Origin: Streptomyces sp. NBC_01288
Lineage (GTDB): Bacteria > Actinomycetota > Actinomycetes > Streptomycetales > Streptomycetaceae
Length of the DNA stretch: 64,000 bases
Assembly (NCBI RefSeq): GCF_035982055.1
Contig: NZ_CP108427.1
Span: 5,145,001-5,209,000 of the forward strand
Direction: 5' to 3'
Part shown: in pieces, positions 24,885 through 33,382 of the stretch
Numbering within the stretch: the first letter of the stretch is position 1
Layout: each line of letters starts with the position of its first letter
Notes under the pieces: model-generated
The model's input: only the letters and a program-made list of their open reading frames with translations
What the model was told of the DNA's origin: nothing
Database searches by the model: none
Made by a program: the position numbers and the translations under genes

Positions 24885-25559
24885 GTGCCCGGAGACGGAA
24901 AAATCAGCGTATTTCTCCTCGATGACCACGAAGTGGTCCGCCGGGGTGTCCACGAGATGCTCTCCGTCGAGGACGACATCGAGGTGGTCGGCGAGGCCGG
25001 CACGGCGGCCGACGCGCTGGTGCGGATCCCGGCCGTGCGCCCGGATGTGGCGATTCTCGACGTACGGCTCCCGGACGGCAGCGGGGTCGAGGTGTGCCGT
25101 GAGATCCGCGCGCGGGACGAGTCCGTGAAGTGCCTGATGCTGACCTCCTTCTCGGACGACGAGGCACTCTTCGACGCCATCATGGCGGGCGCCTCCGGGT
25201 ACGTCCTGAAGGCCATCCGGGGGAACGAGCTGCTGAGTGCCGTACGGGATGTCGCGGCCGGCAAGTCGCTGCTGGACCCGGTGGCGACGGCCCGGGTGCT
25301 GGAGCGGCTGCGCAACGGCGGCCCGCAGCAGGACGACAAGTTCGAGTCCCTCACCGACCAGGAGCGCAGGATCCTGGACCTGATCGGGGAGGGCCTCACC
25401 AACCGGGCGATCGGCGAGCGGCTGCACCTCGCGGAGAAGACCATCAAGAACTACGTGTCGAGTCTGCTTTCCAAACTCGGTATGGAGCGGCGCTCGCAGG
25501 CGGCTGCCTATGTGGCACGGAAACAGGCACAGAGACAGGCCGAGCAGCAGCGTCATTAG
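24885..25559 (+). CDS. NarL/FixJ-family response regulator (DevR-like), orphan
   Basis: GTG 24885 opens a 224-residue protein. The receiver domain has the acidic pair DDHE, phospho-acceptor Asp in VAILDVRLPDGSG, the Thr/Ser position in MLTSFSDD and Lys in GYVLKAIRG. The C-terminal LuxR HTH is SLTDQERRILDLIGEGLTNR, then LHLAEKTIKNYVSSLLSKLG. VLKAIRG and EKTIKNYVSSLLSKL closely resemble DevR/DosR-type regulators of hypoxia. No sensor kinase gene is next to it. A DevR-like box overlaps its stop codon and faces the following PPOX gene. Confidence 0.93.
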   Translation: MPGDGKISVFLLDDHEVVRRGVHEMLSVEDDIEVVGEAGTAADALVRIPAVRPDVAILDVRLPDGSGVEVCREIRARDESVKCLMLTSFSDDEALFDAIMAGASGYVLKAIRGNELLSAVRDVAAGKSLLDPVATARVLERLRNGGPQQDDKFESLTDQERRILDLIGEGLTNRAIGERLHLAEKTIKNYVSSLLSKLGMERRSQAAAYVARKQAQRQAEQQRH

Positions 25560-25572
25560 GGACCAAAGACCC
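25559..25572 (+). promoter_or_regulatory. DevR/DosR-like box upstream of the PPOX gene
   Basis: GGGACCAAAGACCC matches the DosR consensus GGGACTWWAGTCCC at 12 of 14 positions. Its centre is about 43 bp before ATG 25609, the place expected for an activator site if the message is leaderless. The upstream gene encodes a DevR-like regulator. Confidence 0.5.
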
Positions 25573-25608
25573 CTCCCCTGGGCACGCGGTCCGGCCGACA
25601 GTGTTCCT

Positions 25609-26046
25609 ATGTCCCTCGACGCACGACCCGGCGCCGAACAACTCGCCGTCGACCTGCTCTCCCGCACCGATCACGGCAGGGTCGCCACCACTTTGCGGGC
25701 GCTGCCCTTCCTGGCCTTCGCCAGCCACATCGTCCAGGACGGCCGGCTGCTGCTGCGCATGCCCCGGAGCCACGGCTACCACCACGCGTGCGTGGGCAGC
25801 GTCGTCGCCTACGGAGCGGACAACCTGGGCTCGGCCGGGCCGGGCGAGGGGCTGTGGTCCGTGCAGGTCGTGGGCGCGTGCGAGAGCTACGATCCGACGG
25901 CCGACCAGGTCGAACGTTTCGGCCCCGCCCCGGCCACGGTCGACGGGGAGTCGTACGAGCCGGTCTATCTGCGCATCGAGCCGCAGTTGAGCACCGTGCA
26001 CTCGGCGGACGGCGGTCTGGAACGGCGCTTCGGGCCCACCCTGTGA
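25609..26046 (+). CDS. Pyridoxamine 5'-phosphate oxidase-like (FMN split-barrel) protein
   Basis: The 145-residue protein (ATG 25609) has the small PPOX-like fold: LLSRTDHGRVATTLRALPFLAFASHIVQD, LLLRMPRSHGYHHACVGSVVAYG, and VVGACESYDPTADQVERFGP. Such proteins bind FMN, F420 or heme and are frequent members of DevR regulons in actinobacteria. The exact cofactor and reaction cannot be read from the sequence. The gene probably belongs to the DevR-like regulator encoded just upstream. Confidence 0.75.
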   Translation: MSLDARPGAEQLAVDLLSRTDHGRVATTLRALPFLAFASHIVQDGRLLLRMPRSHGYHHACVGSVVAYGADNLGSAGPGEGLWSVQVVGACESYDPTADQVERFGPAPATVDGESYEPVYLRIEPQLSTVHSADGGLERRFGPTL

Positions 26047-26132
26047 CCGAAAGCGACCATCGACGACCGAGCGGTGACTTTCTGTGACAAACCGCAGCTC
26101 AAGGGCTCCCTCCGTGCCCTAGCATCGGCCGC

Positions 26133-27164
26133 GTGCCGCCCTTACGTGTACCACCCCCCGTGCCCCACGCGCCCCCGCTGGGCGCCCTCCTCCGCCAGTA
26201 CGCCGCCGGGTCCGCGGTCACCTGCGAACCCGTCGAGCAGGGCCTGCTGAACCGCGGCTACCGGCTCCGCACCACCCGGGGCCGCTACTTCCTCAAGCAC
26301 CACTTCGACCCCGAGACCGCGGACCCGGCGGCGATCGCGCGCCAGCACACCGCGACCCGGCGGCTGGCCGACCTCGGCGTCCCCGTGGCTCCCCCGCTGC
26401 CCGCCCGCGACGGCCGTACGGTCGCCGTCGTCGGCGGGCACGCCTACGCCCTGCACCCCTGGATCGACGGCAGGCACCGCCACGGCGGCCAGTTGACCAC
26501 CGGTCAGTGCGGGCGCCTCGGCGCGCTCCTGGGGGTCGTCCACGCGTGCCTGGAGCGGGTCATGCCGGGGCGCCGGGAGGAGTGCGCGCCGGGCGCCGAC
26601 CCCGCCGACACCTTCGCCCTCATCGACGACCTCCTCGGGCACGTCCGCCGGCACCGGCCCGCCGACGCCTTCGACGAACTGGCCCGCCACCGGCTGCTGG
26701 AACGCCGGGAGCTGCTGGAACGGCACGCGGACCGACGGCCTCCGCGCGGGGCCTCCGTGGGGTGGGTGCACGGGGACTTCCACCCGTTCAACCTGCTCTA
26801 CAAGGGCGACGCCCCCGCCGCGATCGTCGACTGGGACCGTCTCGGCGTCCAGCCCCGCGCGGAGGAGGCCGTACGCGCCGCCGCGATCTTCTTCGTACGG
26901 CCCGACGGGGCCCTGGACCTGCCCAGGGTGCGGGCGTACGCGCACGCGTACCGGCGTTCGGCGGGCGCCGGCCCCGTCGAACTGGCCGCCGCCGTGCACC
27001 GGGTGTGGTGGGAGCGGCTCAACGACTTCTGGATGCTGCGCTGGCACTACGAGCGGGGCGACACCCGCGCGGACCCCCAGTTCCCGGCGGCGTCGGCGCT
27101 CGCCGTGTGGTGGACGCGGGAGTACGACACGGTGTGCGAGGCGTTCGCGGAGGGCGCCCCCTAG
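26133..27164 (+). CDS. Aminoglycoside-phosphotransferase-like kinase (APH/ChoK fold)
   Basis: The 343-residue protein starts at GTG 26133. Kinase-like motifs are the nucleotide loop LNRGYRLRTTRGRYFLKHHFD (Lys), the catalytic loop GWVHGDFHPFNLLYKGD (HGDxHxxN) and the metal-binding AIVDWDRLGVQPRAEE. Relatives include homoserine and choline kinases and HipA-unrelated antibiotic phosphotransferases. The substrate is unknown. Its last codons are duplicated just beyond the stop. Confidence 0.88.
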   Translation: MPPLRVPPPVPHAPPLGALLRQYAAGSAVTCEPVEQGLLNRGYRLRTTRGRYFLKHHFDPETADPAAIARQHTATRRLADLGVPVAPPLPARDGRTVAVVGGHAYALHPWIDGRHRHGGQLTTGQCGRLGALLGVVHACLERVMPGRREECAPGADPADTFALIDDLLGHVRRHRPADAFDELARHRLLERRELLERHADRRPPRGASVGWVHGDFHPFNLLYKGDAPAAIVDWDRLGVQPRAEEAVRAAAIFFVRPDGALDLPRVRAYAHAYRRSAGAGPVELAAAVHRVWWERLNDFWMLRWHYERGDTRADPQFPAASALAVWWTREYDTVCEAFAEGAP

Positions 27165-27206
27165 GGCAGCGAAAAACGAAGGGCGCCCTCTAGGACAGCG
27201 AAAAAC
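27151..27206 (+). repeat. 27-bp tandem duplication covering the phosphotransferase stop codon
   Basis: Two copies, 27151-27177 and 27180-27206, differ at two positions. The first contains the final codons and TAG of the kinase-like gene; the second repeats them outside the gene. Confidence 0.85.
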
Positions 27207-27208
27207 AG

Positions 27209-27251
27209 CACGCGCGCGTGGACCCCTGTTTACGGGGCGCACGCGCGCGTG
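27209..27251. terminator. Long hairpin between convergent genes
   Basis: Two copies of the 12-bp palindrome CACGCGCGCGTG (27209-27220 and 27240-27251) can pair with each other. An inner CCCC/GGGG stem lies between them around TGTTTAC. It separates the phosphotransferase gene from the convergent kinase gene. Confidence 0.75.
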
Positions 27252-27281
27252 AGTGTTTCAGTGCCGGTGATCCGGGCCGGG

Positions 27282-28847
27282 TCAGCCGCTGCCCAGGGCG
27301 CCGGCGACGGTGCCGGCGTCGTCCCCGCCGTCGTCACCGGTGCCGCCCGTGTCCGTCGGGTCCGCCGAGGTCGTCGCCGACGGGGTGTCCGACGGCTCCT
27401 CGGAGGCCGTCGCGGACGGGGTGCTCGAAGGCCGCTCGGTGGCCGTCTCGGTCGGGGTGTACGAGGGCTTCGACGACGGCGTGTACTGCGAACCGGAACT
27501 CGTGCCGCTGTCGTCCGTGTCCGTCTCGGACGGCGAGGCGGTCGCGTCGTCGCTCGGCGTCTCGGTGGCCGTGTCGTCGGTGGCGGTCTGCGAGGTGGTC
27601 GGCGACTGCGTGGTGCCCGAACCGCCGCTGCCGTTGCCGGTGTTGTTCAGCGCGAGCGCGACACCCGCCGCGATGGCGATCACCGCGAGCACCGCGAGGA
27701 TCCACAGCTTGCCGCGGCCGCTGCCCTGGTTGCCGTGCCCCTCGAAACCGCCGTCGTCGCCGTTGCCGTAGCCGCCCGGCAGGATCGGCTGCGGGATCTG
27801 CGTGGTGCCGGAGGAGTCCTGGGGCATCACGGTCGTACCGGCGAAGCCGCCGGGCGGGGTCCCCTGCCCGTTGGCCACGGTCACCGGGCCGGTGTTCCAG
27901 GTGCCGGTGTGGCCGCCCTGGTCGTAGAGCATCTGGAGGCCGTACTGGACGAGCCCGCGCATCTCCTCGGCCGTCTGGAAACGGTCGTCCGGGTCCTTCG
28001 CGAGGGAGCGCATGACGAGGCCGTCGAGCTCGGGCGGGCAGACGCCGTTCGAGGTGTGGGACGGCGGGACCGGGATGTCCTGGACGTGCTGGTAGACCAC
28101 CGACAGGGGCGTCTCGCCGGTGAACGGGGGCCGCAGCGCGAGGAGTTCGTAGAGGAGGCAGCCCGTCGCGTACAGGTCGGAGCGGTGGTCGACGGCCTTG
28201 CCGAGCGCCTGCTCCGGGGAGAGGTACTGGGGCGTGCCCATGACCATGCCGGTCTGCGTCATCGTCGTGGACGCCCCGTGCAGGGCGCGCGCGATGCCGA
28301 AGTCCATGACCTTGACGGCGCCGTTGTGCGTGATGATCACGTTCGCGGGCTTGATGTCGCGGTGCACGATCCCGTGCTGGTGCGAGTAGGCCAGCGCCTC
28401 CAGGACGCCGGAGACGATGATCAGGGCCTGCTCGGGCCCGGGCGCCTCGGCGTTGAGGAGGAGGTCGCGGATCGTGCGGCCCTCGACGATCTCCATGACG
28501 ATGTACGGCACGGACATGCCGCCCACGTAGTCCTCGCCGGAGTCGTACACGGCGACGATCGCGTGGTGGTTGAGGCCGGCCACCGACTGGGCCTCGCGTG
28601 TGAAGCGGGCCTTCGACGTCGGGTCCTCGGCCAGGTCCGAGCGGAGCAGCTTGACCGCGACCGTGCGCCCGAGCCGTACGTCCTCGGCCGCGAAAACCTC
28701 GGCCATACCGCCCCGGCCCAGTCTGTGGGTGAGCCGGTACCGGCCGTCGCCGACCAGTCCGCCGTTACCCCACAGCTCCGGTGCGTCCGACATTCCGCCG
28801 CCAGCCGCCTCGGGGTCGGACGGGCCCTGAGCGTGCTGCTGTGCCAT
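27282..28847 (-). CDS. Transmembrane Ser/Thr protein kinase with low-complexity extracellular tail
   Basis: The 521-residue kinase has a PknB-like domain at about 36-300: P-loop LGRGGMAEVFAAED, VAVKLL, catalytic HRDIKPANVI, KVMDFGIARAL, and the activation loop TMTQTGMVMGTPQYLSPEQ with likely autophosphorylation Thr residues. A linker rich in Gly and Gln precedes one membrane helix (LWILAVLAVIAIAAGVALAL, about 385-405). Outside lies a Ser/Thr/Asp/Pro tail of about 110 residues ending GTVAGALGSG, with no PASTA repeat. It faces a second kinase across a shared control region. Confidence 0.94.
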   Translation of the reverse strand: MAQQHAQGPSDPEAAGGGMSDAPELWGNGGLVGDGRYRLTHRLGRGGMAEVFAAEDVRLGRTVAVKLLRSDLAEDPTSKARFTREAQSVAGLNHHAIVAVYDSGEDYVGGMSVPYIVMEIVEGRTIRDLLLNAEAPGPEQALIIVSGVLEALAYSHQHGIVHRDIKPANVIITHNGAVKVMDFGIARALHGASTTMTQTGMVMGTPQYLSPEQALGKAVDHRSDLYATGCLLYELLALRPPFTGETPLSVVYQHVQDIPVPPSHTSNGVCPPELDGLVMRSLAKDPDDRFQTAEEMRGLVQYGLQMLYDQGGHTGTWNTGPVTVANGQGTPPGGFAGTTVMPQDSSGTTQIPQPILPGGYGNGDDGGFEGHGNQGSGRGKLWILAVLAVIAIAAGVALALNNTGNGSGGSGTTQSPTTSQTATDDTATETPSDDATASPSETDTDDSGTSSGSQYTPSSKPSYTPTETATERPSSTPSATASEEPSDTPSATTSADPTDTGGTGDDGGDDAGTVAGALGSG

Positions 28848-29167
28848 CAGTCCTCGCCGTCGTTTCTGCCCGCGGTGCGCGCGGTGTTGTTACGGTCTCC
28901 GTCGGCCACGCTACAGGCTCGGCGCAAGCCTCCGGTCCGGGATCAGTGCCGGAATCGTCCGGAGACGGACCGGCCATCAAATCGGTATCACGGGGCGTCG
29001 TGCAAATTCTGTGTACCGCCGGTACAGCACCTGTAACGCTTCCACGACTCTTCTTTCGCGTACGGTCACGGATCGGGCACCGCGCTTGACGTGTCAGTGC
29101 CCTCCGGCAGACTTGGCCGGGAATGGCACTTTCGATCACTGAGCCGCGCCGATGGGGGACACGGGAC
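28848..29167. promoter_or_regulatory. Divergent control region of two Ser/Thr kinase genes
   Basis: The 320-bp gap has no credible gene. It contains the near-perfect palindrome TGTACCGCCGGTACA (29012-29026), which could be an operator serving one or both kinase genes. Confidence 0.4.
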
Positions 29168-30787
29168 ATGAGTCAGGACGGCGCACAGGGCCGGTATGCG
29201 GGGCGCGCGCTCGCAGGTGGCCGCTATCAACTGCGCGACCTGCTCGGCGAGGGCGGCATGGCCTCGGTGCACCTGGCCTACGACTCGGTGCTCGACCGCC
29301 AGGTCGCGATCAAGACACTGCACACCGAACTCGGCCGGGAACAGGCCTTCCGCGAGCGCTTCCGCCGCGAGGCCCAGGCCGTGGCCAAGCTCACCCACAC
29401 CAACATCGTCTCGGTCTTCGACACCGGCGAGGACGCCCTCGACGGCACGACGATGCCGTACATCGTCATGGAGTACGTCGAGGGGCAGCCGCTCGGCTCC
29501 GTACTCGACGAGGACGTACGGCAGTTCGGCGCGATGCCCGCCGACAAGGCACTGAAGATCACCGCGGACGTGCTGGCCGCACTGGACATCAGCCACGAGA
29601 TGGGCCTGGTCCACCGGGACATCAAGCCGGGCAACGTGATGATGACCAAGCGCGGGGTCGTCAAGGTCATGGACTTCGGCATCGCCCGCGCGATGCAGTC
29701 CGGTGTCACCTCGATGACGCAGACCGGCATGGTCGTCGGCACCCCGCAGTACCTCTCGCCGGAGCAGGCGCTCGGCCGGGGCGTGGACGCGCGCTCCGAC
29801 CTGTACTCGGTCGGCATCATGCTGTTCCAACTGGTCACCGGGCGGCTGCCGTTCGACGCGGACTCGCCGCTGGCCATCGCGTACGCGCATGTGCAGGAGG
29901 AGCCGGTCGCGGCCTCCTCGATCAACCGTTCCCTGCCGCCGGCCGTGGACGCGCTGATCACCCGCGCGCTGAAGAAGAACCCGAACGAGCGCTTCCCGAA
30001 CGCCGAGGCCATGCGCGACGAGTGCCTGCGCGTCGCGTCCTCGCTGCACGCGGCCGCCCCGAGCATCGTGCCGGGCGCGCCCGCGCAGAGCGGCGCGGGC
30101 GTCGGCTCCGCGGTCTTCCCGCCGGTCGACCAGGCGATCCCGGCGCCCACCGGCCCCGTACAGACGCCGTACCAGCCGGGCCCCTACGGCGGCACACCCG
30201 CGCCCGCCCCGGCCTACGGCTATCCGCAGCAGGCGGGCTACCAGCCGCAGCCCTCGGTCGGGTTCGGGCAGCAGGGCATCTCGACGCCGCCGCCGTACAA
30301 CCTGACCCCGCAGCACCCGACCCCGGCCTCCGGGGGAGGCGGCGGCAGGAGCAACAAGCCGGTGATCATCGGCTCCGCGGTCGTCGCCGTCGTCGCGGTC
30401 GGCGCGCTGATCGCCGCCCTGTCGATGAACAACGGCGACGACGACGCGAAGGGCAGCGACAGCAGCGCGAGCGCTTCGGTGACCGCGGTCGAGGGGCACC
30501 GCGACGGCGACACATCGAAGACGATCGCGACGACCGCGTGCAAGGAGCCGGAGGAGTCGTACAACGACCCCAGCAAGATCCAGGTCCCGGACTTCCAGTT
30601 CAAGTACATCGCCTCGGTCAAGTCCTGCCTCCAGGCCGCGGGCTGGAAGGTGAAGATCAAGTCCGAGGACGAGAACACGTACGGCCAGGGCACGGTCATG
30701 GACCAGTTCCCGGCGGCCGGCACGGACGTGGACCCCAAGGACATGCCCCAGATCCAGCTGGGCGTGTCCACGGGCAACCCGTCCTGA
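29168..30787 (+). CDS. Transmembrane Ser/Thr protein kinase with one PASTA domain
   Basis: ATG 29168 is chosen (539 residues); an upstream ATG 29123 lies outside the domain. The kinase domain has LGEGGMASVHLAYD, VAIKTL, HRDIKPGNVMM, KVMDFGIARAM and the activation loop SMTQTGMVVGTPQYLSPEQ. A Pro/Tyr/Gln-rich linker (about 300-400) leads to a membrane helix (PVIIGSAVVAVVAVGALIAAL). The single extracellular PASTA-like domain (KIQVPDFQFKYIASVKSCLQAAGWKV; VMDQFPAAGTDVD) suggests sensing of wall fragments. This differs from PknB, which has several PASTA units. Confidence 0.94.
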   Translation: MSQDGAQGRYAGRALAGGRYQLRDLLGEGGMASVHLAYDSVLDRQVAIKTLHTELGREQAFRERFRREAQAVAKLTHTNIVSVFDTGEDALDGTTMPYIVMEYVEGQPLGSVLDEDVRQFGAMPADKALKITADVLAALDISHEMGLVHRDIKPGNVMMTKRGVVKVMDFGIARAMQSGVTSMTQTGMVVGTPQYLSPEQALGRGVDARSDLYSVGIMLFQLVTGRLPFDADSPLAIAYAHVQEEPVAASSINRSLPPAVDALITRALKKNPNERFPNAEAMRDECLRVASSLHAAAPSIVPGAPAQSGAGVGSAVFPPVDQAIPAPTGPVQTPYQPGPYGGTPAPAPAYGYPQQAGYQPQPSVGFGQQGISTPPPYNLTPQHPTPASGGGGGRSNKPVIIGSAVVAVVAVGALIAALSMNNGDDDAKGSDSSASASVTAVEGHRDGDTSKTIATTACKEPEESYNDPSKIQVPDFQFKYIASVKSCLQAAGWKVKIKSEDENTYGQGTVMDQFPAAGTDVDPKDMPQIQLGVSTGNPS

Positions 30788-30826
30788 CGCCGGAGAGCGA
30801 CCCGTCGCGACCCCGGTGATGTGGAA

Positions 30827-30858
30827 GGGCCCGGCAGCATCGGCTGCCGGGCCCCTTT
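30827..30858. terminator. Strong terminator after the PASTA kinase
   Basis: GGGCCCGGCAGC pairs perfectly with GCTGCCGGGCCC (30827-30838 with 30843-30854) around ATCG, followed by CTTT. It can also serve the convergent bpa gene. Confidence 0.9.
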
Positions 30859-30883
30859 GTCATGTCGGTACGGGCTCGTGTGC

Positions 30884-30946
30884 GGGTCGGGGGCTCCTAC
30901 AGGTCCGGGTCGGGGTCCTACAGGGCCGAGTCGGGGGTCCTACAGG
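30884..30946. repeat. Three tandem copies of a roughly 20-bp unit at the 3' end of bpa
   Basis: Units resembling GGGTCGGGGTCCTACAGG start at 30884, 30907 and 30928. The last contains the final codons of bpa (PYL-stop on the minus strand), so the end of the gene has been duplicated downstream. Confidence 0.8.
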
Positions 30947-31479
30947 TACGGGCCGCCCACGCGGCCGCCGCCCGGCTGCCCCTCCTCGGCACCGTCGCCG
31001 CTGCCCGGCGGCAGCGCCCGGCGCATCTGCTCCAACTGCGCCCGCGCGGCCATCTGCTGGGCGAACAGCGTGGTCTGGATCCCGTGGAAGAGCCCCTCCA
31101 GCCAGCCCACCAACTGGGCCTGCGAGATACGCAGTTCCGCGTCGCTCGGCGTCACGTCGTCCGCGAACGGCAGCGACAGCCGCTCCAGCTCCTCCACCAG
31201 CTCGGGCGCCAGACCGTCCTCCAGCTCCTTCACGGAGCTGCGGTGGATCTCCTTGAGCCGGGCCCGGCTGGCTTCGTCGAGGGGAGCCGCTCGCACCTCC
31301 TCAAGAAGCTGCTTGATCATGCTGCCGATCCGCATGACCTTGGCCGGCTGTTCCACCATCTCCGTCACCGGGATCTCGCGGGAGTCCTCGTCCCCGGTGC
31401 CACCGAGCGCCATTCCGTCCTGTCCCACGACCAGGATCTGAGGCTTCTCCGGTGACCTTTCGTTCCTCGGCATCTCCAT
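30940..31479 (-). CDS. bpa: Bacterial proteasome activator (Bpa/PafE)
   Basis: Starting at ATG 31479 gives 179 residues. The family core PQILVVGQDGMALGG is followed by the four-helix bundle (TEMVEQPAKVMRIGSMIKQL, RARLKEIHRSSVKELEDGL, ELRISQAQLVGWLEGLFHGIQ). The C-terminus ends GGPYL, the HbYX-like tail that docks on the 20S proteasome and opens its gate. Bpa forms a dodecameric ring and feeds unfolded proteins to the proteasome without ATP. It is convergent with the PASTA kinase. Confidence 0.93.
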   Translation of the reverse strand: MEMPRNERSPEKPQILVVGQDGMALGGTGDEDSREIPVTEMVEQPAKVMRIGSMIKQLLEEVRAAPLDEASRARLKEIHRSSVKELEDGLAPELVEELERLSLPFADDVTPSDAELRISQAQLVGWLEGLFHGIQTTLFAQQMAARAQLEQMRRALPPGSGDGAEEGQPGGGRVGGPYL

Positions 31480-31640
31480 GCCGCCATTCTCTCGCACTCG
31501 TACACCTCACCACCGTGGTGCCCCCCTCGAAGGGTGATCGACCTTTTCCGCATGGCCGAACCCGGAGTGCCGGAGCGGCCACCCGGTGTGACGCTGGTTG
31601 CGTCGATCTTGCCGCCTCGGCTCGGGAGGGGGTCACGGAC

Positions 31641-32297
31641 GTGACTCCATGGCTGCGTACAACGGGACTGCTGTTCGTGCTGGGCACGGGCGCGGTGGTG
31701 AGTCCGTGCGGGGGTGTTCCGGCGTACGGGGCTGTTCTCGCGTACGGGGTGGAGGCGGGGAGCGGTACGAGTACCGGCGGTTCCGGGAGTGGTCGGGTCG
31801 CGATCTCGGCGCCCTCGTCCCCGTCCGCCCCGGCCACGGCCTCCGCTACGGCGTCTGCCACCACCTCCGCCTTGCGCCCTGCTGCCGGCCCCGACCCCGC
31901 CCGTGTCTCCGCCGAACCGTCAAGGGCCGGAAGCCAGGCGGGCGAAGGCCGGGAACGGCCGGGACGTACCGCAGGGCCGACCGCGGACGAGGACGAAAGC
32001 GGAGGTGGGGGCGACGGCGATGACACGGCCGGACTGACAGCGGACGGGGACGACGACGGGAGCCGCTCGGACAGTCCCGCCAGTCCCGACAGTCCCGCGC
32101 CCGCCGACTCCGCGTCCTCCCAGGAGGCGGCACCCGTGCCGACCTCCCCTCCGCTCCAGCCCGTGCGCCAGACCGTCACCCACGCCGAGGACCCCGCCGA
32201 GCCCGTGCTGCGGATCCTGCCGCTGGGCAGCGGCCTGATCCTCATCGGACTCGGCCTGGGCCTCGCCTTCATCGGCCTCCGGGTGCGCCGTAGTTAG
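31641..32297 (+). CDS. Secreted or membrane-anchored low-complexity protein
   Basis: GTG 31641, with GGAGGGGG 8 nt upstream, gives 218 residues. An N-terminal signal-like segment (WLRTTGLLFVLGTGAVVSP) is followed by a long Ser/Thr/Ala/Pro and then Asp/Gly-rich stretch. The C-terminal membrane helix is LGSGLILIGLGLGLAFIGL, followed by RVRRS. The end resembles a sortase tail in layout, but no LPxTG is seen (ILPLGSG instead), so it is probably simply membrane-anchored. The function is unknown. It is divergent from bpa. Confidence 0.7.
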   Translation: MTPWLRTTGLLFVLGTGAVVSPCGGVPAYGAVLAYGVEAGSGTSTGGSGSGRVAISAPSSPSAPATASATASATTSALRPAAGPDPARVSAEPSRAGSQAGEGRERPGRTAGPTADEDESGGGGDGDDTAGLTADGDDDGSRSDSPASPDSPAPADSASSQEAAPVPTSPPLQPVRQTVTHAEDPAEPVLRILPLGSGLILIGLGLGLAFIGLRVRRS

Positions 32298-32329
32298 GAA
32301 CTGCCGTGCCTACGGCGGACAGTCCGGCG

Positions 32330-33310
32330 CTACGGCGCGACGAGCAGCACCTTTCCGATGTGCCCGCTGTCCTCCAGCACCTGGTGCGCGGTCCCGGCCT
32401 CGCTCATCGGCAGCTCGCGGTCGACGACCGGGCGGATGTGACCGCCCTCGATCAGCGGCCACACATGTTCGCGTACGGCGGCGACGATGGCCGCTTTCTC
32501 GCCGAGCGGGCGGGCCCGCAGCGAGGTCGCGCTGATCGCGGCCCGTTTGCCGAGGAGCGCGGCGATGTTCAGCTCGGCCTTGATGCCGCCCTGCATCCCG
32601 ATGATCGCGAGCCGTCCGTTGACGGCGAGGGCCTGGACGTTGCGGTCCAGGTACTTGGCGCCCATGTTGTCGAGGATGACGTCGGCGCCAGCACCGCCCG
32701 TGGCCCGCTGGATCTCGGCGACGAAGTCCTGCTCGCGGTAGTTGATGAGGATGTCGGCGCCCAACTCGGCGCAGTAGTCCAGCTTTTCCTTCGTGCCGGC
32801 GGTGACGGCGACCTTCGCGCCGACGGCCTTGGCGAGCTGGATCGCCATGGTGCCGATGCCGCTGGAGCCGCCGTGCACGAGGAGCGTCTCGGCGGGGCGG
32901 AGGTGGGCGACCATGAAGACGTTCGACCAGACCGTGCAGACCGCCTCGGGCAGCGCGGCGGCCTGCTTCAGGTCGAGGCCGGCGGGTACGGGCAGCAACT
33001 GCCCGGCCGGAACGGCGACCTTCTCGGCGTAACCGCCGCCCGCAAGCAGCGCGCACACCTCGTCGCCGACCGACCAGCCGGACACCCCGGGGCCGATCCC
33101 GGTGATCCGGCCGGAGCATTCGAGGCCGGGGTAGCGGGACGCGCCGGGCGGCGGGTCGTAGAAGCCCTGGCGTTGCATGATGTCGGCCCGGTTGACGGCG
33201 CTGGCCACCACCTCGACCAGTACCTCGCCCTCACCGGCGACCGGATCGGGGACCTCGCCCCACACCAGTGCCTCGGGCCCACCAGGTTCGGAAATCGTGA
33301 TCGCATGCAT
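32330..33310 (-). CDS. NAD(P)H quinone oxidoreductase (PIG3-type MDR)
   Basis: The 326-residue medium-chain reductase has GroES-like N-terminal features (SAVNRADIMQRQGFYDPPPG, YPGLECSGRITGIG) and a Rossmann NADPH site (LLVHGGSSGIGTMAIQLAKA). It lacks the catalytic zinc cysteines. It resembles PIG3 quinone oxidoreductases that transfer electrons from NADPH to quinones. It lies 73 bp downstream of the potassium channel gene on the same strand and is probably cotranscribed. Confidence 0.93.
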   Translation of the reverse strand: MHAITISEPGGPEALVWGEVPDPVAGEGEVLVEVVASAVNRADIMQRQGFYDPPPGASRYPGLECSGRITGIGPGVSGWSVGDEVCALLAGGGYAEKVAVPAGQLLPVPAGLDLKQAAALPEAVCTVWSNVFMVAHLRPAETLLVHGGSSGIGTMAIQLAKAVGAKVAVTAGTKEKLDYCAELGADILINYREQDFVAEIQRATGGAGADVILDNMGAKYLDRNVQALAVNGRLAIIGMQGGIKAELNIAALLGKRAAISATSLRARPLGEKAAIVAAVREHVWPLIEGGHIRPVVDRELPMSEAGTAHQVLEDSGHIGKVLLVAP

Positions 33311-33382
33311 GAGGCCGACGCTACTCCTCGTCCTACGGCCGACCGCCGAAGGCGGGACACCGAGGCAGCGGCCGAGGGCGTG

